64,000 nt of DNA from an uncultured beta proteobacterium (GCA_903873485.1 CAIQOO010000185.1:1-64000), one strand, 5' to 3'. Shown: positions 1-10,867, numbered from the stretch's first letter. Notes: a model not told the origin generated them from the sequence alone. Translations and numbers: made by a program.

Positions 1-482
1 CCAATCAGGCCAATCGGGCACTCGGACTGGATCGAGATGCCCTTGTTCAGCGGGAACAGTTCCTGAATTTCGTCAATGATCTTGTCGAGTTTTTTGTCGC
101 CGCCAAAAACGATGTCTTTTTCCTGGAAATCCGAGGTGAACTGCATCGTCACAAAGGTGTCAACTCCGGTGGTGCCGATGTAATAGTTGCGCCGCGCCGC
201 CCATGAATACTGGCCGCAGCCAACCGGGCCGTGGCTGATGTGGACCATGTCCTTGATCGGACCCCAGACCACGCCTTTGGAGCCGGCGTAGGCACAGCCC
301 CGAATCGTCATCACGCCAGGCAATGACTTGATATTGGATTTGACGCCGCAGTCGGGCTTGCCGCTCTCAAACGAGCCCAAGTGTTTGGCGCGCCGCTTGG
401 CCATCTTTTCAGGATAGGCCTTCAGCACTTCATCAATCAGGGCCTTGTTGGTGGCCTTACGCTCTTCAACGGTGGCAGTCAT
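1..482 (-). CDS. nifD: NifD, nitrogenase MoFe protein alpha chain (5' part only)
   Basis: Alpha subunit of the molybdenum-iron nitrogenase component, which reduces N2 at FeMo-cofactor using electrons delivered by NifH. Only the first 160 codons are in the window; the gene continues past base 1. Reverse translation gives a NifD start ([16 protein letters not shown]) and the conserved P-cluster cysteines: Cys63 in [10 protein letters not shown], Cys89 in [11 protein letters not shown] and Cys155 in SECPIGLIG, at the positions expected for NifD (62, 88 and 154 in Azotobacter). The ATG at 480-482 has a GGAG ribosome site about 9 bases upstream. It follows nifH by 108 bases on the same strand, so it is read from the nifH promoter, and nifK is expected beyond the edge. 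Confidence 0.97.
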   Translation of the reverse strand, partial: MTATVEERKATNKALIDEVLKAYPEKMAKRRAKHLGSFESGKPDCGVKSNIKSLPGVMTIRGCAYAGSKGVVWGPIKDMVHISHGPVGCGQYSWAARRNYYIGTTGVDTFVTMQFTSDFQEKDIVFGGDKKLDKIIDEIQELFPLNKGISIQSECPIGLI

Positions 483-590
483 GGGGGAACTCCGGTTAGG
501 TAAATAGTTGAATCAGTTGAAATAGTTGATCTGGCAGTTGGCCCAGACCCAATTCATCGCGAGGGCGAATCAGGCCGGGCTGATGACTTG

Positions 591-1637
<1,047 letters not shown>

Positions 1638-1717
1638 TCAGCCTCACGACAATCCAGAAATTTCAGATTAATCAATCAAATCAGCGGTTTATGGAGCAAT
1701 TCCGGATTGAGTCCAGG

Positions 1718-1739
1718 CTTTGTTGATTTCCCTACAAAG
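1718..1739. promoter_or_regulatory. NifA upstream activator site
   Basis: A TGT-N10-ACA motif (TGT at 1721-1723, ACA at 1734-1736) with the T at the fifth N position favoured by NifA. It is extended to a longer dyad by CTTTGT/ACAAAG arms. It lies about 125 bases upstream of the predicted nifH start, the usual distance for NifA acting by DNA looping, probably with IHF at the A/T-rich stretch around 1655-1690. Confidence 0.85.
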
Positions 1740-1878
1740 CCCATTGCCGTGTCGCAAAACCCCCGGATTGACCTGCCATCACGCGCGCTTTGTGTCGCTT
1801 TTGCAGTTTGCCCAGGCAAATAACCAGCCAGAAGGCAATGGCACTGACTGAAGGGAGTTTTTCCGCTTTGGGGGGTCT

Positions 1879-1943
1879 TTCCGTTCGGGCTGAGCTTGTC
1901 GAAGCCTTCTTTTCCCTTCGACCAAGCTCAGGGCGAACGGAAA
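1879..1943. repeat. REP-like palindromic repeat, copy 1
   Basis: Two long arms, TTCCGTTCGGGCTGAGCTTG and its near-complement ending CGAACGGAA, face each other around a short A/T-poor loop. The GAGCTTGTCGAAG core is a dispersed palindrome seen in many beta- and gammaproteobacteria. A second copy lies at 42308-42376. It sits between the nif control region and the end of parC, where it can form a strong hairpin in RNA from either side. Confidence 0.8.
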
Positions 1944-1954
1944 TATTTGGCAAG

Positions 1955-1980
1955 CCATGGCGCTTGCGTCAGCGCCATGG
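1955..1980 (-). terminator. Hairpin downstream of parC, possible terminator
   Basis: Perfect 10-base arms CCATGGCGCT / AGCGCCATGG around a 6-base loop, 30 bases after the parC stop. There is no strong U-run, so this may be a 3'-end-stabilising hairpin rather than a classical intrinsic terminator. Confidence 0.45.
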
Positions 1981-2010
1981 TCATTTGAATGTCAGCATGG
2001 CCTGTTTGGT

Positions 2011-4413
2011 CTATTCAACCCGCGTGATCGTCACCGGCTTGAAGCCCAGATCGGCCAGTTTGCCCTTGCGGCCACGGGCGGCGCGGGCGTTGTTGAGGCT
2101 GCGAATTTCCAGCGTTTCATCGCGCTCCTTGCCACCTCGGCCAATGCCCTGAATGCGCACGCTGCGGCTGTAGGCGGCGGCCCCGGCCAGCGTGTCTTTG
2201 GCTTCCAGGTCAATCAGCAGCAAACCGCGCCCGCCATGGGCCATGGTCTTCAACTCGCTGATGGCAAAGGTCAAAATACGCCCGCCGGTCGAGGCACAGG
2301 CGACATGGGTGGCGGCTGACAGTGGCGCAGAACCCGCATCACAGGCCACCACCGACGGCTGGCACAGGGTTTCGCCTTCGTTGACAGTGACAAACGACTT
2401 GCCGGCTTTGAACTTGGAGACCATGTTTTCCACCGCTGCGAAAAAACCATAACCACCGCTGCAAGACAGCAGCAGGCTGGCGTTCATCGGGCCGGCAAAG
2501 TAGTAGAGCAATTGGCTGCCCGGCTCCAGTTCAATCAGGCTGGTGACGGGCTGGCCGTCGCCGCGTGCGCCGGGCAGCAGCGACACCGCTACCGAATAGA
2601 CCCGGCCATTGCTGCCAAAGGCCAGCAGGGTATCGATGGTGCGGCATTCAAAGCTGCCGTAGAGCGCATCGCCGGCCTTGAAGCTGTATTCGACCGCTAG
2701 CGTGCTGGCGCTGCCGGTCACACCAGCGCGGTCTTTGGCCCAGCCTTTTTGTGCCCGCACCCAGCCTTTTTGGCTGACCACCACGGTCACCGGCTCATCG
2801 ACCACCTTGACTTCGAGCACGACTTTTTTCTCGGCCTGAATCAGGGTGCGGCGTGCATCGGCAAACGTTTTGGCATCGCCCTCGATTTCCTTGATCATCA
2901 GGCGGCGCAACGCCGTCGGGCTAGCCAGGATGTCTTCGAGCTTGTGCTGCTCGCCACGCAGGCCGACCAATTCCTGCTCAATCTTGATCGCCTCCAGCCG
3001 GGCCAACTGGCGCAGGCGGATTTCCAAAATATCCTCGGCCTGCCGATCCGACAGCTTGAAGCGGGCCATCAGCGCCGCCTTGGGATCATCGGCCTGACGA
3101 ATGATCGCGATCACCTCATCAATATTGAGCAGCACCAGCGCCCGGCCCTCCAGGATATGGATGCGGTCGAGTACCTTGTTGAGCCGGTGGCGCGAGCGCC
3201 GCTCGATGGTGCTTTGCCGAAACGCGATCCACTCGGTGAACATCTGCCGGAGCGACTTTTGCGTCGGGCGGCCATCGAGGCCGATCATGGTCAGGTTGAT
3301 CGGGCTGGTGCTTTCCAGGCTGGTGTGCGCGAGCAAGGTATTGATCAGTTCCTGCTGGCCAATCTTGCTGGTTTTGGGTTCGCACACCAGGCGCACTGCC
3401 GCATCTTTGCTCGACTCGTCGCGCACCACATCCAGCACCGACAGCAGCGTGGCCTTGATCTGGTTCTGTTCGAGCGACAGGGCCTTCTTGCCGGTCTTGA
3501 TTTTGGGGTTGGTGAGTTCTTCAATTTCCTCCAACACGCGCTGTGTGCTGACCCCCGGCGGCAATTCGGTCACCACCAGTTGCCACTGGCCGCGCGCCAG
3601 GTCTTCGATTTTCCAGCGCGCCCGGCATTTAAGCGAACCGCGCCCGCTGCGGTAGGCATCGGCAATCTCGGCGGCACTGCTGATAATCTGCCCGCCACCG
3701 GGATAGTCTGGCCCCGGCACCAAAGCCAACAATGCGTCTTCAGAAAGTTCCGGCGACTTGATCAGCGCGATGCAGGCATCGGCGACTTCGCGCAGGTTGT
3801 GGCTGGGGATTTCGGTGGCCAGCCCGACCGCAATGCCGCTGGCCCCGTTGAGCAGGGCAAACGGCAGGCGGGCCGGCAACTGGCGCGGCTCCTCGGTGGA
3901 ACCATCGTAGTTGGGCGAAAAATCAACCGTGCCTTCGTCAATTTCATCAAGCAGCAGGCTGGTGATTTTGGCCAACCGGGCCTCGGTGTAACGCATGGCG
4001 GCCGCACCATCGCCATCGCGGCTGCCAAAATTGCCCTGGCCGTCGATCAGCGGATAACGCTGCGAAAAGTCCTGCGCCATGCGCACCAGCGCGTCGTAAG
4101 CCGCGCTGTCGCCGTGCGGGTGGTAGCGGCCCAGCACATCGCCGACCACGCGGGCGCACTTAACCGGCTTGGCCCCGACATTGCCATTGGCCCCGCCAAA
4201 CCCTAAGCCCATGCGGCCCATGGCGTACAAAATGCGCCGCTGCACCGGCTTCTGGCCATCGCAGACATCCGGCAGGGCGCGCCCCTTGACCACGCTCAAG
4301 GCGTATTCCAGGTAAGCGCGCTGGGCGTAACTGGCCAAGCTCGGGCTGTCGCCGGAGTTGGGTAATGGTGGTACTGCGGGTTTTGGTGGTTCAAAAAGGG
4401 TCGGATCAGTCAT
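2011..4413 (-). CDS. parC: ParC, topoisomerase IV subunit A
   Basis: DNA-breaking and rejoining subunit of topoisomerase IV, which unlinks daughter chromosomes together with ParE. The 800 residues give the GyrA/ParC fold: the breakage domain starts with [20 protein letters not shown], the quinolone-resistance region holds [18 protein letters not shown] (Ser103 unaltered), and the catalytic tyrosine is Tyr142 in MRYTEARL. The C-terminal beta-pinwheel is shorter and less repetitive than in GyrA, which favours ParC, as does the linked parE. parE lies on the same strand but 4.4 kb upstream, separated by a restriction-modification module that appears to be an insertion. The start is the only plausible ATG. 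Confidence 0.95.
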   Translation of the reverse strand: MTDPTLFEPPKPAVPPLPNSGDSPSLASYAQRAYLEYALSVVKGRALPDVCDGQKPVQRRILYAMGRMGLGFGGANGNVGAKPVKCARVVGDVLGRYHPHGDSAAYDALVRMAQDFSQRYPLIDGQGNFGSRDGDGAAAMRYTEARLAKITSLLLDEIDEGTVDFSPNYDGSTEEPRQLPARLPFALLNGASGIAVGLATEIPSHNLREVADACIALIKSPELSEDALLALVPGPDYPGGGQIISSAAEIADAYRSGRGSLKCRARWKIEDLARGQWQLVVTELPPGVSTQRVLEEIEELTNPKIKTGKKALSLEQNQIKATLLSVLDVVRDESSKDAAVRLVCEPKTSKIGQQELINTLLAHTSLESTSPINLTMIGLDGRPTQKSLRQMFTEWIAFRQSTIERRSRHRLNKVLDRIHILEGRALVLLNIDEVIAIIRQADDPKAALMARFKLSDRQAEDILEIRLRQLARLEAIKIEQELVGLRGEQHKLEDILASPTALRRLMIKEIEGDAKTFADARRTLIQAEKKVVLEVKVVDEPVTVVVSQKGWVRAQKGWAKDRAGVTGSASTLAVEYSFKAGDALYGSFECRTIDTLLAFGSNGRVYSVAVSLLPGARGDGQPVTSLIELEPGSQLLYYFAGPMNASLLLSCSGGYGFFAAVENMVSKFKAGKSFVTVNEGETLCQPSVVACDAGSAPLSAATHVACASTGGRILTFAISELKTMAHGGRGLLLIDLEAKDTLAGAAAYSRSVRIQGIGRGGKERDETLEIRSLNNARAARGRKGKLADLGFKPVTITRVE

Positions 4414-4432
4414 GAAGATGCCTGCATAATTG

Positions 4433-4496
4433 CTCTAAATAAAATAGCTGCTTGTGCAATGGGGACGGGGGCTAGAGGCTGATTTGTTATAAAAAA
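4433..4496 (-). repeat. Dispersed Comamonadaceae-type repeat (copy A), between parC and the R-M module
   Basis: Carries the shared blocks ATAGCTGC and GGGCTAGAGGC separated by about 20 bases, with A/T-rich ends (AAATAAAATAG, TTATAAAAAA). It lies just upstream of the parC start, so any parC-specific promoter here overlaps it. Confidence 0.65.
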
Positions 4497-4572
4497 TGGC
4501 GGATAAATGGCCCAGTGGAGGTTTGACTGTGGCGAACGCCACCAATGTCAGCTCTCAGCCTTGGCTTGGGTA

Positions 4573-4627
4573 TCAAAACAGACCCCGGCCCTTGCTGGTG
4601 TTGCGTTGGCAGCTCTACTTTTGATCA
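4573..4627 (+). repeat. Dispersed repeat (copy B), 3' side of the R-M module
   Basis: Matches the copy at 53205-53269 closely through CCCTTGCTG-TGTTGCG and GGCAGCT, with an A/T-rich end. With copy A it forms a repeat-rich left border of the restriction-modification module; copy C at 8840-8893 marks the other border. Confidence 0.6.
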
Positions 4628-4639
4628 ACATGACCCGCT

Positions 4640-5128
4640 TCAAACATCGATACCAATCAACACCAGTGGCACCGATGGCACGCCACGGCCATTGCGAATG
4701 ACGTTGTAAAACTCGCCCTCGTAATAGGCCACGCCTGAACTCATTTGGGATTGCAGGGCTTTCATGGGCAGGATTTCGATACCCACATCGATTTCGTCGC
4801 GCATGTAAGACACCAGATGTTGGGCAAACAGATCAGATGTATTCAGGGCATCGCCAAATTGCACCTTCACTGCCACTCGGTCTTTTACCAAATTACCATC
4901 CGCTCGAACCTGATCGCTATCGCGGCTCGGCTGCTCCCAACCATGATGGATGAATGCCTGCTGAAAAACCAACTTTACAGACTCCACATTTTGACGAGCA
5001 GCGCTGGTTCGGTAAGGTGGCACGGGCACATCTTCAACAATCTGCTGAAGTTCCGCCCACAAGGCTGCATGATGAATCTGGAGAAACTCCAGACCATTAA
5101 GGTGCGAATAGGATTGAACAATTTTCAT
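4640..5128 (-). CDS. BstYI/BglII-family type II restriction endonuclease, probably catalytically inactive
   Basis: A 162-residue protein whose start (MKIVQSYSHLNGLEFLQIH) and C-terminal half (QMSSGVAYYEGEFYNVIRNG) match the BstYI/BglII endonucleases, which cut RGATCY or AGATCT. It is shorter than BstYI (about 200). From remembered BglII and BstYI sequences, the catalytic set Asp-x8-Glu-x-Gln (BglII Asp84, Glu93, Gln95) aligns with Asn79, Lys88 and Gln90 here, so both acidic metal ligands are replaced. The codons are AAT (4892-4894) and AAG (4865-4867), each one G-to-A change from GAT and GAG. It is the last gene of the module, 9 bases after the AlwI-like gene. Family assignment is firm; loss of activity is inference. 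Confidence 0.82.
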   Translation of the reverse strand: MKIVQSYSHLNGLEFLQIHHAALWAELQQIVEDVPVPPYRTSAARQNVESVKLVFQQAFIHHGWEQPSRDSDQVRADGNLVKDRVAVKVQFGDALNTSDLFAQHLVSYMRDEIDVGIEILPMKALQSQMSSGVAYYEGEFYNVIRNGRGVPSVPLVLIGIDV

Positions 5129-5137
5129 CTTGGCTAA

Positions 5138-6859
5138 TCACCTTGCGTTGCTCTGAATGTGAGTAATGCGCTGCGCCACAATTTTGGAGATTTCTGTCTT
5201 CCATGCAGGTGCTTCATGGGCTGGTCGCAGATGGCTGCACAGATCGAGCAATTCTCGAATCAGGCTTGCCTGAACACGATCTGCGCCAAACATGGCTGCA
5301 AAGTAGGTTTTGAACTGATCGAGTGTCAGCGGTGTAATGTCCAGGCGCATCTTGTCATCGGCACGCGTGTACCAGCAGCCGATCCGGAAGGTTTCTGCGG
5401 TGTTGGAATCAATGTGGTTGGCAATGAACAGCCCATAGACTTGCTTGCCGGACTGCGCTGCATGGTGCAGCACAAGATCGGCCACATGACGGCGCACCGG
5501 CTCACCTTCGGCAGCTTCCTGACGTGAGTTGTCGGTCAATGTGACTTCAACCACCAGCACAAAGTCAGCAAATTCAAAAATCAGATCAGGGCCATTGCCC
5601 GGCGCTGTGCCAACAGGTAAAAAATCCTGGTCAATCTTGAAACGCCTGGCTTCATAGGGCTTGTTGGTCAGGCTGTTGATGGCCAGGAAAGCCCGCCATA
5701 GCACCCACTCAAAATAGGCTGGCGCTTCGGCCTTCGGGACTTCAATTTCATCACCGTTGGCAAGAGTTTTTTTGGCTTTCCGGGTGCGGAGAAGTTCCAT
5801 GAAAGCCACGATTTCATGCCATTCAAAGGGCTGTCTGGCTGCATATTGCTCTTCCTTGTGCTCTGACAATAGCCCATCAATCTGGTGTCGAATAGCGGCA
5901 ATGTCGGCTGGCGTTTCGGTCGGCTTACCGGTTGTATCGAATGGAATGCCAAGTTGTTTAAGTTGCTGTAATAAATCATCCAGAACCGCCAAGGCCGAAT
6001 CTTTGTTGTCGGTTGGCAGCGTTGCACCTTGGCATAAGGCAGCCAGGTACAGCCGGTCGGTCGCAGGGACATCACGATCCTGAACCAGTTTCTCGATGAA
6101 AACGTGCTTTTCAGGTACCAGAGAAATGCCGCGCCCCTTGCTTTGCACCAACCCTGTCGCCTTGAGGTAGCGCAGATTCGTATCAGCATAATCATTGAAT
6201 GTGCTGGCAACGTAACCATGAAGCACGGCTGCAGCATCCCGTTCATGACGGTCAAATTGTTTTTTGTTGGGTGAGGCCATCCGACGGGCGCGCAATTCAA
6301 GCACTCGGGCAACAATGTCTGCCAGAGCATCGTCGCTGCTGCTGAGCTGCACAACCAGTGCCATTTCAATGAAGTTGAGTCGGCTTTCCCCGGTTTGCAG
6401 GGCCAACGCCAGCATCACTGCAAGTGTGTGCCGCACCGGAGAAAACACCGAAAAACCAAACCTTTGCTCCAGTAGCGACGGAATGTAGTGCGCTGCCAAG
6501 GCCCGCAAAAAACACTCCTGCATGGCTGGCACAGTTTCTGCACGAATCAATCGCCAGCCGTTTGGCGTGATCGTGTCTATCGGGCCGACTTCAGTTTGCA
6601 CTATGCCAGATGTAATCGGCACCTCCGGGTAAAGGAAACCTAGCTTATTCAGGGCAGAACGCCATTTTCGACCAACGCTGTAACTCTCATCGTCACCGAG
6701 TTCAACAATACCGCCATCCCCCAATAATCGGCGAAACGCAATTTCCTGTTCTCTGCCACGCAGATTGCCTTGTAATGATGAATGAGACAGCGCTATCAAA
6801 CCATCGCGCAACCTGAATGGACTGCGAACAGTCGTATTGCCTAAATGCCATGGCTTCAT
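5138..6859 (-). CDS. AlwI-family type II restriction endonuclease
   Basis: A 573-residue protein beginning MKPWHLGNTTVRSPFRLRDG and containing GRKWRSALNKLGFLYPE, both hallmarks of the AlwI endonuclease family; AlwI recognises the asymmetric site GGATC and cuts outside it. The nuclease centre is the PD-(D/E)XK variant GPDLIFEF (Pro424-Asp425) followed by VVEVT (Glu438-x-Thr440), normal for this family. It starts 4 bases after the methyltransferase stop, so the two are translated together, and BstYI-like 4640-5128 follows 9 bases later. GGATC specificity is inferred from the family and from the paired double adenine methyltransferase. Confidence 0.88.
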   Translation of the reverse strand: MKPWHLGNTTVRSPFRLRDGLIALSHSSLQGNLRGREQEIAFRRLLGDGGIVELGDDESYSVGRKWRSALNKLGFLYPEVPITSGIVQTEVGPIDTITPNGWRLIRAETVPAMQECFLRALAAHYIPSLLEQRFGFSVFSPVRHTLAVMLALALQTGESRLNFIEMALVVQLSSSDDALADIVARVLELRARRMASPNKKQFDRHERDAAAVLHGYVASTFNDYADTNLRYLKATGLVQSKGRGISLVPEKHVFIEKLVQDRDVPATDRLYLAALCQGATLPTDNKDSALAVLDDLLQQLKQLGIPFDTTGKPTETPADIAAIRHQIDGLLSEHKEEQYAARQPFEWHEIVAFMELLRTRKAKKTLANGDEIEVPKAEAPAYFEWVLWRAFLAINSLTNKPYEARRFKIDQDFLPVGTAPGNGPDLIFEFADFVLVVEVTLTDNSRQEAAEGEPVRRHVADLVLHHAAQSGKQVYGLFIANHIDSNTAETFRIGCWYTRADDKMRLDITPLTLDQFKTYFAAMFGADRVQASLIRELLDLCSHLRPAHEAPAWKTEISKIVAQRITHIQSNAR

Positions 6860-6863
6860 ACAA

Positions 6864-8765
6864 TTAGTAACCTACAAAGATATATTCTTGAACAGTATTT
6901 TTATTATTTCCAACCTTGTTCCCTTGATTTCCAAATGAATACTTGTAATCAACAGGAATCACATCAACGTGTGATTTATGCTTTGCCATGATGGCAACCA
7001 TTTCATCCAGCGTTGGCAAACTGTTGGATGAGTAAGATACCATCAATACAGAATCACTAAAGCGCTTGAAAAGCAGATCAAATGCTTGCACCGCACCATT
7101 TCTTGACGAGAAAGGTGTTGGATAGGATTTAAATTTCTTGGTCACGGTATGCTCTTGAATCTCCACCCCTTGCCAATTCCTGGCCAAACCTTCAATAAAA
7201 TGATAACGTCGGACGTATTCATTATCAGAGAGTGGAGAGTAATATGGTGGATCAATATAAACCAACCCCGGTTCTCCACTCTGAAAATTCATGGCATCAC
7301 CGTGATTTGCTTTATTTTTTTCCCCGTTGCTGAATACCGCAGCATTAATAACATCAACAGCATCAATAAATTGTTTTTCAAAAGTCAACAATAAATCTTT
7401 ACGCCCATCATCATACCGATCACCCACATAGGTAAAAATGCCGCGTGGACGTTTTTTCAGACAAGCTCTGATCAAGGCTGACATGGCAATAGCTTGCTGG
7501 TACGGATTTTCTAGGGCTTTAATATTGGAGCGTATTATATCAATCAACCGGTTATTATCATCACTAAAATACAGGCCCCGAAATTTGGTTTCAACAAAAT
7601 TATCCGTCGGATTTTTTTGTACCATCAGCGACAAAACCTCGCCACGTGGCAAACGAACATCATTGTTTTCAATCAATGCTTTTGCAAATGTTGCCGACAT
7701 CGCCATGTAGTCATTGCTTGTCACAGATTTACCGTGAGATTTCAACATATAACTCACAACACCCGAACCAGAAAAAAGATCAATCGCTGTATTAAACTCA
7801 AATTGAGAAGCAATTGACCAAATTTCAGTCAGTAATTTATTTTTTGATCCCATAAAGCGTGTCGTGGGATAAAGCATGACTTGTTCCGATAACGGCTCTG
7901 GTGCTAATTTAATATTAAAATTTCGCTTCGATGGAATACTCACAATCACATCTTCACCAGTGCGCCCCTTACCGTTGCATGAAATATAACGCTTGGTCTG
8001 TACGATTTCACGCGAAAATAACTGATACTGTTCATGTACCAAAGGATGATTTGAGTTGGTAAGAATCACATGACACCCCAATTCATGCAAGCGCCTGACC
8101 TCTTGGGCCAGCTCGATATGATCTTCTTCATAAAATTGCTCTTTGGTATAGCGCTTGAAATCAGCATATTGTGAAATTGGCAAATAAGGTGGATCAAGAA
8201 AAATAAAATCACCAGGCAGGGCATTTTCTTTCAACACTGTTTTATAATCAGCACAAATTATTTTTGTATGCCCAAGCAACTTTGATGCTGCTTTTAATGA
8301 AAATTCATCAATAATTTTTGGATTTTTATATCTGCCAAACGGTACATTGAACTGGCCAGATTTATTGACCCGATACAAGCCATTAAAACAGGTACGGTTC
8401 AAAAATATAGTCCTTGCCGCCGCATCAACATTTGACAAATCAGCCGGGTTAACGGCGCGCAAAGCATAAAATACTTCTTCGGTATTTTCATATTCTTTTA
8501 GTTGTTCAATAACCGCCTCAGCATCATCAGCGACCGTCTGGTACAAATTTACCAACTCTGGATTTATATCTGCAATAATTCCATTAACCGGCGCAACAGC
8601 AAAAAACAGCGATCCTCCGCCAAAAAACGGTTCGATATACCGGCCATAGCGCTTTGGCATTTTTGACCTGAGTTCGCCTAAAAGCTGTGTTTTGCCGCCA
8701 GCCCATTTCAACAATGATTTAGTGACATCTTCGCGCGGCGGTTCAATAACAACGGCTTTTTGCAT
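6864..8765 (-). CDS. Fused double D12-class (Dam-like) N6-adenine DNA methyltransferase
   Basis: Two complete alpha-class adenine methyltransferases in one 633-residue chain. The first has motif X WAGGKTQLL, SAM motif FFGGGS (about 47-52) and DPPY at 191-194. The second has FMGSKNKLL, DLFSGSG (about 329-335) and DPPYYSP at 505-511. Such fusions (as in M.FokI) modify both strands of an asymmetric site, fitting the AlwI-type partner. The start chosen is the ATG at 8763-8765, preceded by AAGGA; an ATG 7 codons upstream (8786) lacks a ribosome site. Its base composition is visibly more A/T-rich than the flanking parE and parC, a sign of transfer. Confidence 0.92.
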   Translation of the reverse strand: MQKAVVIEPPREDVTKSLLKWAGGKTQLLGELRSKMPKRYGRYIEPFFGGGSLFFAVAPVNGIIADINPELVNLYQTVADDAEAVIEQLKEYENTEEVFYALRAVNPADLSNVDAAARTIFLNRTCFNGLYRVNKSGQFNVPFGRYKNPKIIDEFSLKAASKLLGHTKIICADYKTVLKENALPGDFIFLDPPYLPISQYADFKRYTKEQFYEEDHIELAQEVRRLHELGCHVILTNSNHPLVHEQYQLFSREIVQTKRYISCNGKGRTGEDVIVSIPSKRNFNIKLAPEPLSEQVMLYPTTRFMGSKNKLLTEIWSIASQFEFNTAIDLFSGSGVVSYMLKSHGKSVTSNDYMAMSATFAKALIENNDVRLPRGEVLSLMVQKNPTDNFVETKFRGLYFSDDNNRLIDIIRSNIKALENPYQQAIAMSALIRACLKKRPRGIFTYVGDRYDDGRKDLLLTFEKQFIDAVDVINAAVFSNGEKNKANHGDAMNFQSGEPGLVYIDPPYYSPLSDNEYVRRYHFIEGLARNWQGVEIQEHTVTKKFKSYPTPFSSRNGAVQAFDLLFKRFSDSVLMVSYSSNSLPTLDEMVAIMAKHKSHVDVIPVDYKYSFGNQGNKVGNNKNTVQEYIFVGY

Positions 8766-8839
8766 ATTCAATCCTTGTTTAGACATCAGCAGTTGCTATT
8801 AAAAAGTTAAAAATGTGACTCACTTCAGCGCAATCTTCA

Positions 8840-8893
8840 TATAAAAACAGCCTCCAGCCCTTACAGGTAAAGCGCCATCAGCTATGTTTTTCA
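8840..8893 (+). repeat. Dispersed repeat (copy C), between the R-M module and parE
   Basis: AAAACAGCCTCCAGCCCTTA block followed by AAAGCGCCATCAGCTAT and an A/T-rich end. It ends 3 bases before the parE stop and is the right-hand repeat bordering the restriction-modification module. Confidence 0.75.
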
Positions 8894-8896
8894 TAT

Positions 8897-10867
8897 TCAA
8901 ATATCGACCTCGACCGAATCCCCATGCAACTCCATCAAGTCGCGCCGTGCCCCGGCTTCGCCTTTGCCCATCAGCTTGGTCATCAGCTCGGCGGTCTGAA
9001 GCGTGTTCAGATTGCCCAAACTCACCTGCAGCAGCCGGCGCGTATCCGGGTTGAGCGTGGTGTCCCACAATTGCTCGGCATTCATCTCACCCAAGCCCTT
9101 GAAGCGGCTGATGGCCCAGGCGGTTTCGCGCACACCCTCCTTGCGCAGCTTGTCCAGAATGGCGGTCAGTTCCCCCTCGTCGAGCGCGTAGGCCTTGGAG
9201 GCCGGCTTTTTACCGCGTGCCGGTGCATCGACCCGAAACAGCGGTGGCCGCGCCACATAGATGTGACCGGTGTCAATCAACTTGGGAAAGTGCCTGAAAA
9301 ACAGCGTCAGCAGCAGCACCTGGATGTGCGAGCCATCGACATCGGCATCGCTGAGGATGCAAATTTTGCCGTAACGCAGGCCGCTCAAATCGGGCGCGTC
9401 GCTGGGGCCATGCGGGTCAACCCCGATCGCTACCGCAATGTCATGGATTTCGGTGTTGGCGAACAGCCGGTCGCGCTCGACCTCCCAGGTGTTCAAAACC
9501 TTGCCGCGCAGCGGCAAAACCGCCTGGCTCTCCTTGTCACGGCCCATTTTGGCGCTGCCGCCGGCTGAATCACCCTCGACCAGAAACACCTCGTTTTGCG
9601 CCAGGTCGCGGCTTTCGCAATCGGTCAGCTTGCCGGGCAGCACCGCCACACCCGAGCCTTTGCGCTTTTCAACCTTTTGGCCGGCCTTCTGGCGCGACTG
9701 GGCTGCCTTGATGGCGATTTCTGCGAGTTTTTTGCCGTATTCGACGTTCTGGTTCAGCCACAGCTCCAGTGCCGGCCGCACAAAACCCGACACCAGCCGC
9801 AGCGCGTCACGCGAATTCAGGCGCTCCTTGATCTGGCCCTGAAACTGCGGATCGAGTACCTTGGTGGACAGCACATAACTGGCGCGGGCAAACACATCGT
9901 CAGGTAGCAGCTTGACCCCCTTGGGCAACAGCGAGTGCAGATCAACAAAACTCTTGACCGCCGCAAACAAGCCATCGCGCAAGCCCGATTCATGGGTGCC
10001 ACCGGCGCTGGTCGGGATCAGGTTGACATAGCTCTCGCGCACCGGCTGACCGTCTTCAGTAAAGGCGACACACCAGGCGGCACCCTCGCCGTCGGCGAAA
10101 CTCTCGTGCTGCGCATCAGCAAAACCCTCGCCTTCAAACAGCGGGATCACCGGTTCGCCAGTCAGCGTTTGTGTCAGGTAGTCGCGCAGGCCGCCTTTGA
10201 ACAGCCAGGTTTTGACCTCTTTGGTTTTTTCCTGCACCAGCGTGACCGCAACACCGGGCATCAGCACCGCCTTGCTGCGCAGCAGATGTTCCAGATGCGC
10301 CATCGGCAACAGCATCGACTCGAAGTATTTGGGATCGGGCCAGACCCGCACGCAGGTGCCGGAGCGGCGCTCGCCCTCGCCGGCAGGCCGCACAGTGAGT
10401 GGCTCGATCACGTCGCCGCCCGAAAACACCAGCCGCGCCACTTGCGCCTCGCGGTAGGTGGTGGCTTCGAGCCGGCTTGACAGCGCATTGGTCACGCTCA
10501 CGCCGACACCGTGCAGGCCACCCGAAAAGCTGTAAGCGCCGCCCTTGCCCTTGTCAAACTTGCCACCGGCGTGCAACTGGGTGAATACCAGTTCAATCAC
10601 CGGGGCTTTCTCGGTCGGGTGCAGGCCAAAGGGAATGCCTCGGCCATCGTCTTCAATACTGACCGAGCCGTCAATATGCACTGTCACCTTGATCTTTTTG
10701 CCATGCCCGGCCAGCGCTTCGTCAGCCGCGTTGTCAAGCACTTCCTGGATCACATGCGCGGGCGTGTCGGTGCGGGTGTACATGCCGGGGCGCTGCTTGA
10801 CAGGCTCTAAGCCCTTGAGCACGCGGATGGAACTTTCGGAATATTCAGGGTTGGGTTTGGTCGCCAT
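8897..10867 (-). CDS. parE: ParE, topoisomerase IV subunit B
   Basis: ATPase subunit of topoisomerase IV. The 656 residues show the GHKL ATP site (EVLDNAADEAL, then DDGRGIPFG and GGLHGVGVSVTNAL), the transducer domain, and the toprim domain (EGDSAGGSAK, then DADVDGSHIQVLLL with the metal-binding acidic cluster). The length and the absence of a long insert favour ParE over GyrB, as does the ParC on the same strand. In related genomes parE and parC usually sit side by side; here the R-M module lies between them. The 121-base gap to the divergent MFS gene should hold both promoters. Confidence 0.95.
   Translation of the reverse strand: MATKPNPEYSESSIRVLKGLEPVKQRPGMYTRTDTPAHVIQEVLDNAADEALAGHGKKIKVTVHIDGSVSIEDDGRGIPFGLHPTEKAPVIELVFTQLHAGGKFDKGKGGAYSFSGGLHGVGVSVTNALSSRLEATTYREAQVARLVFSGGDVIEPLTVRPAGEGERRSGTCVRVWPDPKYFESMLLPMAHLEHLLRSKAVLMPGVAVTLVQEKTKEVKTWLFKGGLRDYLTQTLTGEPVIPLFEGEGFADAQHESFADGEGAAWCVAFTEDGQPVRESYVNLIPTSAGGTHESGLRDGLFAAVKSFVDLHSLLPKGVKLLPDDVFARASYVLSTKVLDPQFQGQIKERLNSRDALRLVSGFVRPALELWLNQNVEYGKKLAEIAIKAAQSRQKAGQKVEKRKGSGVAVLPGKLTDCESRDLAQNEVFLVEGDSAGGSAKMGRDKESQAVLPLRGKVLNTWEVERDRLFANTEIHDIAVAIGVDPHGPSDAPDLSGLRYGKICILSDADVDGSHIQVLLLTLFFRHFPKLIDTGHIYVARPPLFRVDAPARGKKPASKAYALDEGELTAILDKLRKEGVRETAWAISRFKGLGEMNAEQLWDTTLNPDTRRLLQVSLGNLNTLQTAELMTKLMGKGEAGARRDLMELHGDSVEVDI

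Noticed and set aside
2749-4206. 485-codon open frame on the plus strand opposite parC
   Set aside because: It is the antisense shadow of parC, with His/Gln/Ala-rich composition typical of a reversed GC-rich gene and no domain or ribosome site.
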